Assembly (NCBI RefSeq): GCF_036373705.1
Contig: NC_089866.1
Span: forward strand, 19,437,501 to 19,501,500
Reading direction: 5' to 3'
DNA: 64,000 nt
Source: Amia ocellicauda
Taxonomy: Eukaryota > Chordata > Actinopteri > Amiiformes > Amiidae
Shown here one piece after another: positions 33,101 to 46,258 of this stretch. The translations under genes were made by a program, and so were the position numbers. The notes below the pieces were generated by a model. That model was not told the origin of the DNA. It did not search any database and saw nothing but the letters and a program-made list of their open reading frames with translations. Within the stretch, counting starts at the first letter, position 1. Each line of letters opens with the position of its first letter.

Positions 33101-35040
33101 GACACATCCATATCTGATAACCTGGCCTTGTGTATTATGCAGGGTCTAATATATTTGGGTAAATTCATACCACAGGCACAGTGCTACTATGGGAAAACAA
33201 TTCTAATGTTTTCCATTATTTTTTAAGGCAACATTTTGTACAAGCGAACAGAAGGTGCCTGAAAACCTGTGGTCCCCAACAAAGCTAAAGCACAGAGAAA
33301 CCTAGAGGGATATCTAAGAAGGATAGGAAGATGGTCTAATCCTTTCAAATGATAACACTCACACTCAATTTGCAATCCCCCCAAAAAACACAATTATGTA
33401 AAGAAAAGGCTGATGTTTTGACATATACGTTCCTTTATTCATGCGCTTATCCTGTGCAAACCCAAGCATGTGCTGACTTGTGAAATAGTGCATCACTTAG
33501 AGGAGTTTGTGTTCACTTGTATGGGACTTTCTTTTTTCAGCTGATGCACATTTGACAGAAATGCGACTGTAGTCCTGGGAGGAGGCTGGGAAAAGATATT
33601 GGCCAAGCTACAGCTGATTGCTGGAGAAGGAATGGTGCCAGGCAGTGGAACTTGCTCTTCAAAAGGTCTGGACATTTAAAACAAAAAAAACAAAAAAAAG
33701 GGAATAAATATGAGAGTTCCCTCGGCTGGTTTTGTACATGTGGTGAGTGGGGCTATAATTACAGCAGATCAAATTAAAGACTAAGCAAGGAGGCCCCAGA
33801 TCGGCAAAATAACGGGTTGTGGAGACCTATGGACCTGTGATGCCAGGGGATATTTCTTAGAACGTGGCCAGGACCATTTTGAGAAAGGTGCTCTTGTCCT
33901 TCTGTAATTATACCAGCCTTTCTACTTCGGTTAATCAACCTCATCACTCTGCTCTGGGAAACTACTTATTTTATGTCTTTTCTACGTGATAATATTCTAC
34001 ATTTATACTATGTATTTTGAAGGCAAAGGTTCCAAACCCGTATTTCTATGCCAAATAAGACACAAGAATAGATTTTAAGACCAGTTCAATGCTCGCAAAA
34101 CTCATTAATTTAAAACGAAAGATCTCATAAGAGTGATTTACAGAGCGTTTCAGCTAAAAGTATTTCAATGCTCAGTGTTTTGTCAGAGATGGGCCTTCAT
34201 TGGAGTGAATTATACAGAAATTCGGTTTTGAATATTGATATGGACTAACCTCTTATGGCCACGAGACATTGAACGCTAACAGTCAAGGAGAAAAAGCCAA
34301 ATGTAATCATATTTTGTTAACTGATAAAGCAGACAATCCACACTAGTGAAGAGAGCAACTGCAATTACTAAGAAGCTTACGTATTTAGTTTTCAAAACCT
34401 TTTCAACCCCACGTTGTTGTCCTGTTCTGTTTCAATCTTAGACAGTAACTGTCTGAAGCCAATCTTTATGGCCACAGGAGATGCATCACCCCATGCTGGT
34501 GGATACAGGGCTTAAAAAAAAAAAAAATGTTCTTAGAGTATGTATAACCTTCTTTGTGTCCTGCTAATTAGTTGGGGTTTATGTGAAACAATGCCACAGT
34601 GTAAGAGAAAATCGACATTAGACGCTGATTGTCAGAGTGTGCGTCCCCGGCTCTATCCCATCATGTGCCAGGCCTCACTAGCTGGAATGTGTGCTGCTGA
34701 AAAAGACCCGAAACAGGAGAAGGAAATGTCAGGCCATTCTCCTGGGATGTGTGCGAGTGTGTGTGCGAGTGTGAGCATGTGGATCACACAACAGCCACAG
34801 AAATGTGAGTTGAACATGTTGCCGAATTGGAGATGGTTTTACTCCTTCCTTACTGTTCCCAAAAGGTTACATTTAACCGTGATCAAAACCCTACAAGAGA
34901 AAAAAACAGGAACAGAATGAGAAGAATTCCATTGACTATTGCAAAGTTTCTCTTCGCTAGGAGACCTTCGGTTCTCCTATTTAAGAAAAGGATTTGATGC
35001 TGGCTGTTACCCCGCTCTGTGTGGAGTCGGGGGGGAATTG
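30142..35040. other. Intergenic stretch between selplg and tmem119
   Basis: About 4.9 kb without a supportable gene, RNA or transposon. Candidate polyadenylation hexamers near 31,241 and 31,321 could belong to selplg. The small ORFs at 32,453-32,764 and 34,540-34,920 lack domains and I regard them as chance. Confidence 0.5.
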
Positions 35041-35089
35041 ATTTACCCCAGTCACCCCCTTGCAAGCCTCCCCTCCCCCTACCTACGGA

Positions 35090-35578
35090 CCCCCCGATGT
35101 GCCGTGTAGGAGCAGGGTTTCAGGCCTGAGCGCTGTGGGGACCTGGGGAAGGAAACGTGCAGCAGCCCCGCTCCCCCGGCCACATTAAAACCGAGCCTAA
35201 TGAAAACAATCTGTCTGCAGAGCACCCAGCCGCTCGGCTCAGAGGCAGCTGAGAGGAGGAGGAAGCAGGGAGAGAGGGGGGTACGGGGAGGAGGGAATTT
35301 CTCCTGACAGCAAATAACTTTTCCAGAGGACTGTTTCCTTTCTTTCTCTCTTCTTTTTTTTATTGGCATGAAGACCTACAACAGCCAGAAGCTGTAGCAG
35401 CAGTTGGGAGAAGAGGGCACGACAAAAAGGCTGAGCACAGCTTCCTTCACCCTGCTTTGTATTAACTATATTTTATATATATGTATATATGTATAGTTTC
35501 TCATCCTGAAGGATTTCTTGCAACATCTGTAGCACAACTCAGGAGAACTTTTCTGTCTCTCTCGACAGCTGTGCACTG
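35090..35578 (+). promoter_or_regulatory. GC-rich block, candidate tmem119 promoter and non-coding first exon
   Basis: The stretch is markedly GC- and purine-rich compared with its surroundings (for example the GGAGGAGGAAGCAGGGAGAG run near 35,250). It is followed by a consensus donor gtaagt at 35,579. The tmem119 coding exon at 39,512 starts 15 bases after an acceptor, so a non-coding upstream exon must exist; this is the best candidate I can see. The assignment is inference. Confidence 0.3.
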
Positions 35579-38500
35579 TAAGTAGTGGAATTGTTTGGCA
35601 TGATGGGATGGGTCTTGTTGTATCACCACACTGAAGAAGGTTGCATGTTGCGTTGAACATAAAACTTGCATTTCTTCTGTTAGTGTGAAATAGGTTACTT
35701 TAGAAATTTCTGCAGAGATTTATTTATAGAATTTCATGCATGCATGCATACATAGCCTATATATTTTAAATATATAAATAATATCATAATTATTGTGCTG
35801 ATGATATATATATATATATATATCATATAATAATTATGATGATCTATATATTGGATATCTATCTATATCAGTATATAGTGAAGATTTGAAAAACAGAAAA
35901 GTTGAGATTTAATAGGTCTTACAGAAAAAGTTGCAGATTTTCACTGTAAATATTTTTTAGATAAGTAATGCAAACAAATCGGAAACACCCTTAACTGCCT
36001 TTTAAAATGGAAAACCTCGCAGAGTCCTTTTCTGTTTGAACTCCCAACAGCTGAAATACTTTGCTCCAGTGTTACCATATGAAACCACAGCTCTTGATGC
36101 AACGTTTTAGAAGTTTGGTTGGTTAATTACCCTCCTTCCTAGAGCAATAAGTCACCCTCTTTCATAAGCTGAATGAAATTACCCAGAGAGCTTGCTTTAG
36201 TCGCTTGATTACGATGGGTGATCTGCGGTCGGTATGGGCTGAGTTCAGCAGAGATGAAACAGCAGGGCAGTGAGACAGGAGGGCGACCGTGGGTGAGCAG
36301 GGAATGGGGATTTCAGGAGAAGCCAGGAGTCATTTTTCAGGATGTAATTAAGCCTCATTAATAGTGTGGTAGAGTAGACCATATGGCTGTCTGGTGCTGT
36401 TTCCTTACAATTAGTAGAATCAGAATCTCAGAGACGAGAGCAACCAGCTCTTCATTAAAAAAAAAAAGTGATACATTTTCAAGTACCAAAGATTCGTTAA
36501 CATCTCACCAATTGTATAAATAGATCTGTAAAATTCTTAGGGATGATCACTCTGTCACAACAACAACACAAGTATAGTTTGTGTAGGATATTCAGCTTGG
36601 GTCAAAAGAAGCAAGTTTGAAAAGTAACTCAAGAAAACAGTCAAAATTAAATTACTCAGTATATGAACGACTAAGATGAATAAACAAGTAAAAAATGCTC
36701 TGTTCTACACGCAAGCAATTTCTGACTCATTAGATCAAGAAAGAGCTTTTCAGAAACGGAGCACTTTCATGTCTTTCTGTCTGACTCTGATGGCAGAACT
36801 TACATCACATGACTGACAATCCAAAGATTTGTATACGCTTTTTATTTTTAGTTACTAATGGAGTTGCATTTTCCTCAAAAGGGATTAGAATCGGTTTTCC
36901 ACATATTGATGGAAAAGGTCAAAAGTCCTACAGAGACTGCTCTTCTAGTCCTCTGCTAAGCACCCTGAGAGACTGGAGGTACAGGGACAGACCCCCAGGG
37001 CCCAAAACAAGCCCTTTGACCTGAGTTCTCCCTCTCCCCGTCCCAAAAGCCTCCCCCAGTCTGATATGGGACTTTCCAGAATAGGGCCATCATGTAACAT
37101 GGCACCATTAATCATATATATTTGTAGCATGTGCTTTACAGTCCCTTGACATTGATGCATATGTTTGTGAGGATTGCAGGTTGGTTTAGTATGTGCCAGC
37201 TAAATAAAATAAAATAAAAAACAAATAAGAGGAAATCAAACTTTTTTTAATGTTCTTAGCATTGTTATGCTATCAGCAGATTGTGTAACAGTATGTTTTA
37301 GTTTAACAGTTTTCAATATATGTTTCCTTCTCCATTTGTTGGATTGTTTATGACTTACTATCTTACTTTAATTCAATTTGCCGAGCACACACACAGGCTA
37401 GATTACATTAAGTAAACACTACTCCACATTCCGGGTACATTTATTCATTTATATTTACCTTGGAATGCCTTCCTCAGCAAAAGGGTAACCAAATTAAGCC
37501 ATCGTTTTTCAGATTCAATCGAACAAAGTGTGAATTAGATGACGTCTTTGAAATGGGCAAAGTGTGGATATTCCTGCAGGGACTGACATAATCAGTGTTT
37601 GTGTGCTATTGAAAAAGGCAGCGAAGATATGCAGTAAGAAACATCTCACCGTAATCCTGCTGATGTGTCCAGATCTGGTCATTCTGAGTCACGACTGCTT
37701 TTTTTTTTTTCAATTGACGTCTCTAGTTTTTTATTACGGTACAGTGTATGGAGGAAAATGACTACTGAAATATTTATTCTAAGTTATACTGGTATTGTAG
37801 TATTTAGACTTGAAGTTTAATGGCAAAAAAGTATTGTTGAAATGTATTAGTTAAGCATATTAAGCAGTGAATTTGTATTATATGTCTATGTTTGAGAATG
37901 ACATCCTTATGCTTGAAAGCTTTCCAATCTTGAAGTTCTTACTTTAATTGTTCTTTTCAAAGGAGAACTCATGAAAAGAATGAGGCCCATTGTGATTTTA
38001 TTTTTGCTGTGGAGTTTTCAAAGGGAAACAAACAGCTGAAGTGACTACAAAATACATATTTTTGGCGCATTGGCTTCTTCTTTTTGTGGTATAAAGGCCA
38101 TATCAAAGTGTAAATATGGAGGCCGAAGCAACTTCAGCCCTTTTGTCTCCCACGCCTTACAATTCACCAAGGACTCAATGTGGCTTCCTGCCCAAATTCG
38201 TGTGGCAATGCAATGAGCTAGAAAAATAAATAAACTCGAGTGCCTTTATCTTGTATGATTTGTGTTGCGCTGCCCCGTTGGGTGTCGTTAGTTGATGGAG
38301 AAAAGTATAAACTTTCATTTGTTTGTTTGAACTTCTGCTAAATTCATTGCCTAGTGAACCACAGGAACATTTAGGTGGCGATACAGAAAACCGGTGGATC
38401 AGATGTGATTATTTTCGGGGGTTGAGTTGAAGTTAGTTGCAGGCTTAAGGCATGTGCTTTAGGTTGTGATGTAGACCTGAGAAATGAGAATGAAGGCGGC

Positions 38501-39496
38501 CGAGGCTGCACCCGAGTGACAGAAATAGACTGAGTAACGTGTGGAGCATTTTTTTCTGCAGCAGACTAAGAATTCCCTTCCCAAACACAGTAGGTTGTAC
38601 TTAAAAAGAAATCTAAACACCCTGTCTAGCTATACAAGGCAATCAGCATCGTCTGACTTTGAACAGCAATAATGAGAAGAGCACTCCATTCATTGGTTAG
38701 GAAAGATTCAGGCTTTAATTTACATGGCGAACAGATCTATCCTGGTTATATGTTGAATGCAAATATTGCGTTGAGGGTCAGTGCTTCAGAATGAATTACT
38801 ACCAGTGAATAATATAATAAAATAATTGCCACAAAGAAATAAATTGATTGTGACCAAGGGCAACTAGTTTCTGTTTCACATGGGCACATAGGCCGGGTCT
38901 TCTCTTTGTTAGTTACTTTTGTGTAACAGTCTGGGCTTTCTGCTCTTGTTTGGAAGCTGAAGAACCATGCTAGGATGTTTTGTACAAATGACTGTTCACA
39001 ACAGTCTTTCAGATCTTTCATTATTGGAACACATTGTGCCTCTGTGTTTAAAATGCGAGACCCATTAAATCCAGAAATGTCAAATGATGCTGTGAGTGTT
39101 TTATGTGCAAATGCAACTTTGTTCATTCAAAGGCAATTTGACACGCAAAGACGCACACTTAAATTATACCTGCAAATGGAAATCTATACACAAGAGCATG
39201 TAAGTTATACAGAGAATAGGTTAACTATGCATATTAATTTAGTGTACAACATATTAAATTGTACAGCACATTAAATGGACACGGATAAGAGCTAATTTGC
39301 ACATAAAGACTTCCACCCACACAAATATAGCATTCCCCCAACTTCAGCATGACTCTGGCAATTCCCTTTGGGTTGTGAATATAAATTGTAGTGGTTCTCC
39401 TTTTTATCCATATGTTAGAATGTCAATCGTGTTGTAAACTAGTAATGCATCGACAAAAATGCGAGGAATAAATGCTGTTTGCCATGTTGGTTGCAG
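35579..39496 (+). other. Probable tmem119 intron
   Basis: AT-rich sequence with an imperfect TA/ATAT palindromic run at about 35,757-35,880 and an ATAAA repeat near 37,200. It ends in the acceptor ttgcag at 39,496. No coding exon or transposon recognised. If the proposed first exon is wrong, part of this is intergenic. Confidence 0.4.
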
Positions 39497-39511
39497 GCCA
39501 CCCGAGGAACC

Positions 39512-40555
39512 ATGAAGTCCTGCCCGGTTCTCCTGCTGACCTCTGTGTCTCTTGTCCTGTTGTGGATCGGCGGCTGTGCCTCCACACCGTTCCCCAGCAC
39601 CTCCAACTCTTCGGCAGAGGAGAGTGGGGACTTCGACCCGGACAACTCCTTCTCCAGTCCCTTCACGACAGAGAGCTCCGTTCAGGACTCTTCCACAGTG
39701 AGAGTCTACAATGGCACACGAGTGAAGCCCTTCATCCTCAGCCAGGTGGTGGACTTCCTGAGGGACAACATGCTGCTGATCATCGTGGTCTCCTCTCTGC
39801 TGTCGCTCATCATCTTCATCGTCTGCTGCGCCTCCATCCTGAGACACAAGCGCAAGGTCAATGCCTATTACCCCTCCTCCTTCCCTGCGAAGAAATATGT
39901 GGACACGAAGGACAAGTCAGGCGGGGCAAGGAGTTTTAGTGAGATCCCAGAAAAACCCCCTAACACCCATCAAGACGAGCCTGTGGACTGCACCAAGCAG
40001 CTCCAAGCAGACATCAAGGCCGCTGCCCAGAGCCTGAGATCCCCTTCCAAGCCTCCTCCAAGCAACCAGGAGTCCAAAGCCCCTGAACAGAAACCCGTCA
40101 CAGAACAGAAGACCCAACAAGAAACCCCCAGGCCTCAGGAGACCGCCACTACGCCTCAGATCACCGTCCAACAAGAACCCTGCACCCCACCCCAGGTTCC
40201 TGCTCAGCAGCCACCCGTCAACCCACCCGATCTCCCTCCCCAACAAGAAGCAAGCCCGGCCCAAAGCAAGTTGCCAGAGCAGAGTTCAGGCTCAGGTCAG
40301 GCTCTGGATTGCCCAGCAGAGGAGCCAAAGGAGGTCCCAGCTCCACCCAAAGAAGACCCCCCAGTACAAGAGTCTCATCAGGAGACAGGGCCCAATCCAG
40401 AGAAGCAGGAGGCCGAGCGGGAAGTGAAGCCTGCCGCTGAAGAGACTCAGGAAGTGACCACTGACCAGCAGCTTGACTGTTCGTCTAGCAACCAGACCCA
40501 AAGCAGTCCAGCTCCAGCAGCGCAAACTATCAGTGGGGAGACCACAGCATTTTAA
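39512..40555 (+). CDS. tmem119: Transmembrane protein 119 (TMEM119/osteoblast induction factor)
   Basis: TMEM119 is a single-pass type I membrane protein that promotes osteoblast differentiation and bone formation in mammals and is widely used as a microglial marker; its molecular activity is not well defined. The start is the ATG 15 bases after the acceptor ttgcag, giving 347 residues against about 283 in human. Residues 1-23 are a signal peptide, followed by an acidic Ser-rich ectodomain with two N-glycosylation motifs (NSS, NGT). The membrane helix is at 87-110. Just inside lies the family's best-conserved block, [14 protein letters not shown] (118-131), then [13 protein letters not shown] and KQLQADI. 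The rest of the tail (about 180-347) is Pro/Gln/Glu-rich low-complexity sequence and accounts for the extra length. Single coding exon and position after selplg agree with the mammalian gene. Confidence 0.95.
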   Translation: MKSCPVLLLTSVSLVLLWIGGCASTPFPSTSNSSAEESGDFDPDNSFSSPFTTESSVQDSSTVRVYNGTRVKPFILSQVVDFLRDNMLLIIVVSSLLSLIIFIVCCASILRHKRKVNAYYPSSFPAKKYVDTKDKSGGARSFSEIPEKPPNTHQDEPVDCTKQLQADIKAAAQSLRSPSKPPPSNQESKAPEQKPVTEQKTQQETPRPQETATTPQITVQQEPCTPPQVPAQQPPVNPPDLPPQQEASPAQSKLPEQSSGSGQALDCPAEEPKEVPAPPKEDPPVQESHQETGPNPEKQEAEREVKPAAEETQEVTTDQQLDCSSSNQTQSSPAPAAQTISGETTAF

Positions 40556-42224
40556 CAAGGGACCACCAGGAGCCTCTGGAATATTCCACAGTGCCTTCCC
40601 TGCATATTTGGGTTTATTCTTTTAACTACACGATCACCAAAGAATGCCTTAAAAAAACAACACTACAGTGTTATATCTTCTTATTCATTTCGCCATGTGC
40701 TTCTTATGGTCCTTTTTAATTTTGATCTTCTAGTCCTTTGTGCCATTTTTTGTATTTGTTTTTAAGATCTGGAAAGGGATATCATTTCCATTGACGATAA
40801 GACTGTTAAGTAAATAAGTTTCTGTTTCTGGCTCAACATCAACTGTGTACGTGGACAGAGCGATTTAATCACTTATGGAGAGTTGATGTGTAGAAAGTTG
40901 TGGTACTCTGGATATTTAATAGCAGCTCGTGTGTTTTTATCATCATACTTATTTAAAAAGAAATCCTGGCCGTGCCGGGCTCGCTTTCCTCCTGACAAAG
41001 TGAAGAGTATACCTATTGGTATATGAGTATTTGCTTTTTACACTTTTTTTTAATTATTTGGCAGTATAAATGTGTTGTGATATAAACCTATAAAAAGGCA
41101 TCAGCAAGCACTTTAATATTTGTATCCACCTGGAAGTGCTCAGATATTAAAGCCATTGTTATTATCACATTAAAGAGCTGTTCTTAAACTTGCTGAACAC
41201 TCTTGCCTGCAGACAATCAACTACCCTGAGGGGACTTTCATTGGTTGTGCACAAAGCTCTGTACAGAAAGTACCTTCCTTTTATGAGTGGGAGTTGGCAA
41301 TTTTAATAACGCAGCTCCGAATGAGACGTGGAAAGTTGTATTTATATAGACATGTAATAACTATCGTATGTAATAATTCAGATTTCATTGTAGACGAAGA
41401 TGACTTCCTGTATCGTACCTGATTTGTTACCGTGTTTTTTTATACTCTCCCCATGTTTTTCCTCAGTAATCTTCTAAGGACTGTACAGAAAAAAAGGAGG
41501 AATGTGATTCAGTTTAAAAAACAGAATTCCCATCATAAATGGGCCAACCGCTCACGCACAACAACTCAGTTCAGTAGTTTAGCGAAACGCTAACACTTGG
41601 GATTTCGTTTAAGGGTGATAAGACGCATTTTATTTAACTTTCTAAGAGACTGATAGCAAGTGGTACTTAGAGCTCGTCAGCACAATGGCACTGTTGTAAG
41701 CCAAAGAAAAATGTCTGCTTTTCCTGGTGAACTAGAAATAGTTATCAGTGTTGCTATGTGTTTGTCTTATTTTTTTAATATTTAACTATGACCACCTCTC
41801 TTATCTTGTGAAGTGGCTTGATTTTCTATAATCATGTTTCTTTTGTAAATTAAATCATTGTTGCTTTCCAGGTCCAACAAAGAATTAAAAAATTCAAACA
41901 AGCACACAAATGTTAATCTCTTTCCATTTCTTCTTTTACTCTTGATTTTTTTTTTTTACCAATACATGCATACATACTTACATTCATGCTATAAAACCAG
42001 AGAAATTCAGTCTGGGTTTTAGTATGTAGATGGGATTGCATCTGTACTTTGCAGTTCATATGAGCTATTACTGTCTTTATACACCTGGAAAGAAGATTGA
42101 GCCGAGCCAGTGAATCGTTTGATTTCTCAGCCACCCTGATGTTTTAAATAGCAGGAGTGGAAGTATGTCTGCAACCGAATGATTATGGCAGGGGACGGTG
42201 TCGGTTGGTGGTTTCCTTTAATAA
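40556..42224 (+). other. tmem119: tmem119 3' UTR and downstream
   Basis: AT-rich non-coding sequence after the TAA stop. Possible polyadenylation hexamers are ATTAAA variants near 41,168 and 41,884 and AATAAA near 42,219. The real end cannot be chosen from sequence alone. Confidence 0.4.
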
Positions 42225-44001
42225 ATCTCTTTATGTCTGCAAAAATATCTGACGCAAGCAGTCTGCATTCAATTGTTTTTGGCCAATATTCTACCCACTT
42301 GAACATGTGACTATAACATTATTTTCTTATCCACGAATTGAAAGCATCCACTATTTTGCTGGGATGGCTTTCTTTTCCTTTTTGTGTGAGTGAGCCAGGC
42401 ACATATGTATAACATCTAACAACATAAGGTATATGAAGTAATACTTCCCTTCACTTCCTATGAAGATCTATCAATGTATACCAAATAAGGAAGGAGAATA
42501 AGAATGGTGCTTTTTGAAGATAATTGAAAGCAGCAGGAGGTAGGAAATATGTTTCTGCACATATTTCGGATGTCGTTTTTAACTGGATTCAACTTGAAGC
42601 TCTTTAAAATTCCACCGAGCAGTATTTGTGCATTGTCGTAGAAACAGCCTTAAATGGCGAATGTACATGTTCCCAAAAAGTGATCATCATCGTCTTTTGG
42701 CTGTTCGGTTCCTTCTTCTCTAACCACAGGCTCACGCAAATGCGTTCTGCAGCAAAATGGCATCAGCTCTCATGAAAACCAGGAAATCTGCCCAACAAAA
42801 ACACTGGGCTGGTTCCAGGCCTCCCCCAGGGCTTTCTTAAAATCATGCTTTTCTTATTTTTTTTCTTTTTTCCAGAGCTCTGCTACTCTACATGAATCAG
42901 AGACCTGTAGAAGTCATTTTGTTTTGCCAGCTGCACATTCCAGATTGCCTTCCCAAATATTCTCAAAGTCCTAAATACATCCTGAACAGATAATGGTCCT
43001 TTGAGGGGTCTGCTCTGTATTAACCGTTTCTTCTCATTTAAGAACATGTATGCTCCTTTCTGAGGATTATCTACTCACACATAAGGCTAAAAGCATTCAC
43101 TATTTGAGGTGAGGGCTCCATATGGTACGATAAAGGTTGGATATGACAGACAATTATGCTGGGCTTGATGTTTAGATGGTCCAATGGTGCAAAAGTAAAA
43201 CCCCACACAAAACAACAGCAGGCAATGCCACCAAGCTCAATTTAATGAGTTAATGATGGGGTTTGATTGTGTGTAAGGAATTATTTATGATGTTTCACAG
43301 TTTACATACAATAAGAAAAAAAACGAAAGTAATTGCATTGTTTAAAAAAAGCTACTGGGAAGGGTACAATTTGATAATGCAGACAAGGACTTCGAGGTAT
43401 ACATCAGTTGCAGTGGCTGTATTATTATTTTTTCCCCTCTAACCCATCTTTTAAATTATATTTAAGTTTTGAGCAATTCAAACTCATCTATAGTACAGCT
43501 ATAGCTACCGTACTACAGTTTGCACACTGTCTCAGTCCAGTGCCACTGATTGTTTTTATTTGACTTCTCCGCCCTGTCCATCTGGATTCTTTTACTAACC
43601 CAGAGACATTGTATTGCAGAAGAATATGAGGTCTAAAGAGACAGTAATTAAGATTTAAAAAAAAAACCTGCGACAACAACAAAAAAACACACACACACAA
43701 ACAAAAACAACATATTTAGCTTTCCTGAAATACTAAATACAAAGCTCGGCAGGCAGTATAATGAAGACCATAAAAAATACTTTTCTAAATATTCATTTTT
43801 AAACACATAGAAGTGTGTATACATTCCCAAAACAGTCATAGACTATGTGTAATGAATGTTATAAATATAACTGAAATTATAGACTTCTTTATTCCTTTTT
43901 TTTCACGGTACAGTAGCACAAAATTGACAGTTTGGGACTTTATTTCAGTTTTCTTTGGATGGAACCAAATTCTCGCTGAACAACTTCAATACAACTTGGA
44001 G

Positions 44002-44041
44002 CGAGAGAGAGAGAAAGAGAGAGAGAGGGGGAGAGAGAGAG
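44002..44041. repeat. GA microsatellite
   Basis: Imperfect GA run with AAAG and GGGG interruptions. It gives long open frames of Arg-Glu repeats, which are artefacts. Confidence 0.9.
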
Positions 44042-45954
44042 GCACAGAAGGTAAATTTAAAATGTCCCATTATGTCAAACGGTTTTTATTTCTTTCCTGT
44101 TACTCTTGTGTGCAGTTTTTCTCCCCCACAAAAATGTATTCACTCCAAAACATTAAGAAATACAGTACTTCATTATTTGCAGCTTCCAATGAGAAATGCT
44201 GATCTTTTACTTTCTAGAATACTCTCGCTAATATCGGCCAACAAATGTCAAAACCTTTTTTTGTCTTTTAATTTTACTATCAAAAGGGAACAACGACCCT
44301 CTATAATAGACTACAATTCATTTTCAGATTATAAAATATGTGCTGCTTTTTTAAAGAAATAATACAAACTCACATTACTGTAGCACTTCTAAAGAAACAC
44401 AGAACTTAAACAATTAAAATAAACATATTTATTTATTCATTGATATTTGCCTCACATCTTTAACAAAAGCAACATACAGTAAATAACACAATGGCAGAAG
44501 TATTGCCCAGAAGTCACAGGTAAACGAGTTACAGGGTGTAGGTTGCTGGTCTAACAAATTGCAGGAGACAGCATAATGTAATGCAATAAGATACATGGTA
44601 GCTTCTCCGTCTGACAATGCACTATATTGCGCATTAGGGCGTCTGCAATCACTCCGTGCATGGAATGTCAGCCTAAAATAGATTATCCGTGATGTCAAAG
44701 CCACCAAGATGTAAGTACCTCTGCTTTCAGTTTTCTGTCCAGAGGAATGGGATGAGCGTCACAGAAATACTGCAGTTCACTGTGTAAATATTTATCTGTG
44801 CATTCCTAGTGAAACATGGTTCATACTTTACCTATGAGAGATTTATTTTCCATCTGTGAAAGAATGCCTTTTCTTGCCCCCGTTTTAAGACGAAGTACCT
44901 CACAAGAATCACGACTCGTCTCTGCTGGCTTCCTTAGTTAAACAAATACCGTAAGAGACGGGACAGCCATGTGAGTGAATGTTGGAGGGCAACATGTGCT
45001 GTGAGTCTAGATTATTTTGATATATATATGTGTGTGTGTTGAACAAGAGATGTAGATTTAAGTGTTCAAAATTAATAATAATTTAGTTCTTGTTTGAGGT
45101 CAGTCTAGATGTGAAAAGCCGAGCATATAGTGTACATGGGCTTCCAGACTTCATCGTGTATTTGCCCCATGAAATAAAAATATCAAAGAATGCCCATCCG
45201 TATTTATAAAACATGAAAGACCACGCAGACCCCAAATTAGAAGTTTGTCTTACAAATACAGAACACTGGCAATCATGGACTTAATTGGCCTTAAATTACA
45301 GTTCAACCCTGAGCTGAGTAAAAATACACACTCGAAATTGGAGTGTGTATCGTGTAAGTCAACCTTAATGCTTTTCCACTTTCCACTTTTTTATAACTAC
45401 AGGAATCAAAAGACCTTCCTATGAGATCCAAGAAAAATAAATTACTGGTTTGACAGAGCAACTTTGAAGGGATTCAAACTGTAAGATTATACCCTGACAA
45501 AATGCTATATTTTTTTATATTTTGAACACCACAGAAGCAAGACTTTTTGGGCAATTTGCTGCATAGATTCCTACAAAATGGATTCTTATTACTCAGCTAT
45601 AGCTTTATTTTTTCCTTAAAGCAAGCAAACACACACACCCACACACACCCACACACACACCAAAAAAAGGCTCTGCTATTTTAATTTGTAACACACACAA
45701 AAGAAAGAACGACACGCTGAGTTTAAACTTCCTTTAAAATGCAGAGATCACAGTATCCAAAGAGGAAGGATGCTTGGCCTCTTCAAATACATTCTCTGTG
45801 TCATTTGAGGCCTGCAGTGTGTCCTGCAAAACGGAAAAAATAAACACATACTTTTATAAAGTGAATTGAATTAGTGGAGCAAGTGAAATTATTGTATTTG
45901 CATGTTGGTTTTGTTATAAATTGAGAATGGCTTCTTTCTAAAGTTGAGCACTGT

Positions 45955-46075
45955 CTCCCACAGTGCACTATTGCACTGTAGTTCTTCTTACTGTACTATA
46001 ATGCACAGCACAATACTGCACTATACTGCAATGCACTCTACTATACTGCGTACTGTACTTTACTGCACCGAACAT
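45955..46075. repeat. Degenerate short tandem repeat of a TACTGCAC-type unit
   Basis: The stretch repeatedly returns to variants of TACTGCACTATACTGCAATG, with ten to twelve bases between recurrences. It is a decayed tandem array of unknown origin. Confidence 0.6.
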
Positions 46076-46258
46076 ATCACTGTGGCTACGATCCTTGAAG
46101 ACCAGCTGGATGGCGTTCCTGAAGTGCATCCTCCCCAACTATCCTGATAAAATGTCTTCGGATACTGTTGGAAAAACATTATGCAGTAAATAGATTACTG
46201 TCTATTGGTCTATGGAGGGTAATCAGCTGGAATAAATAAATATATATAAATAAATACG

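Larger units (their letters stand above)
42225..46258. other. Intergenic stretch with simple repeats
   Basis: No gene is visible. It contains a GA run (44,002-44,041), a CA-rich run with CCCA interruptions (about 45,627-45,661), and a degenerate TACTGCACTA-type repeat (about 45,955-46,075). The ORFs overlapping the GA run are products of the simple repeat. Confidence 0.55.

Noticed and set aside
34540-34920. 126-residue open frame between selplg and tmem119
   Set aside because: Composition is ordinary translated intergenic DNA with a GTGTGCGAGTG repeat; no signal peptide, domain or splice context supports it.
35757-35880. ATAT-rich palindrome as an RNA gene or hairpin element
   Set aside because: The pairing comes from simple AT/TA runs. 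No conserved loop, terminal repeat or target duplication is visible.
39404-39847. 147-residue open frame antisense to tmem119
   Set aside because: Lies over the clear tmem119 coding exon and has low-complexity content only.
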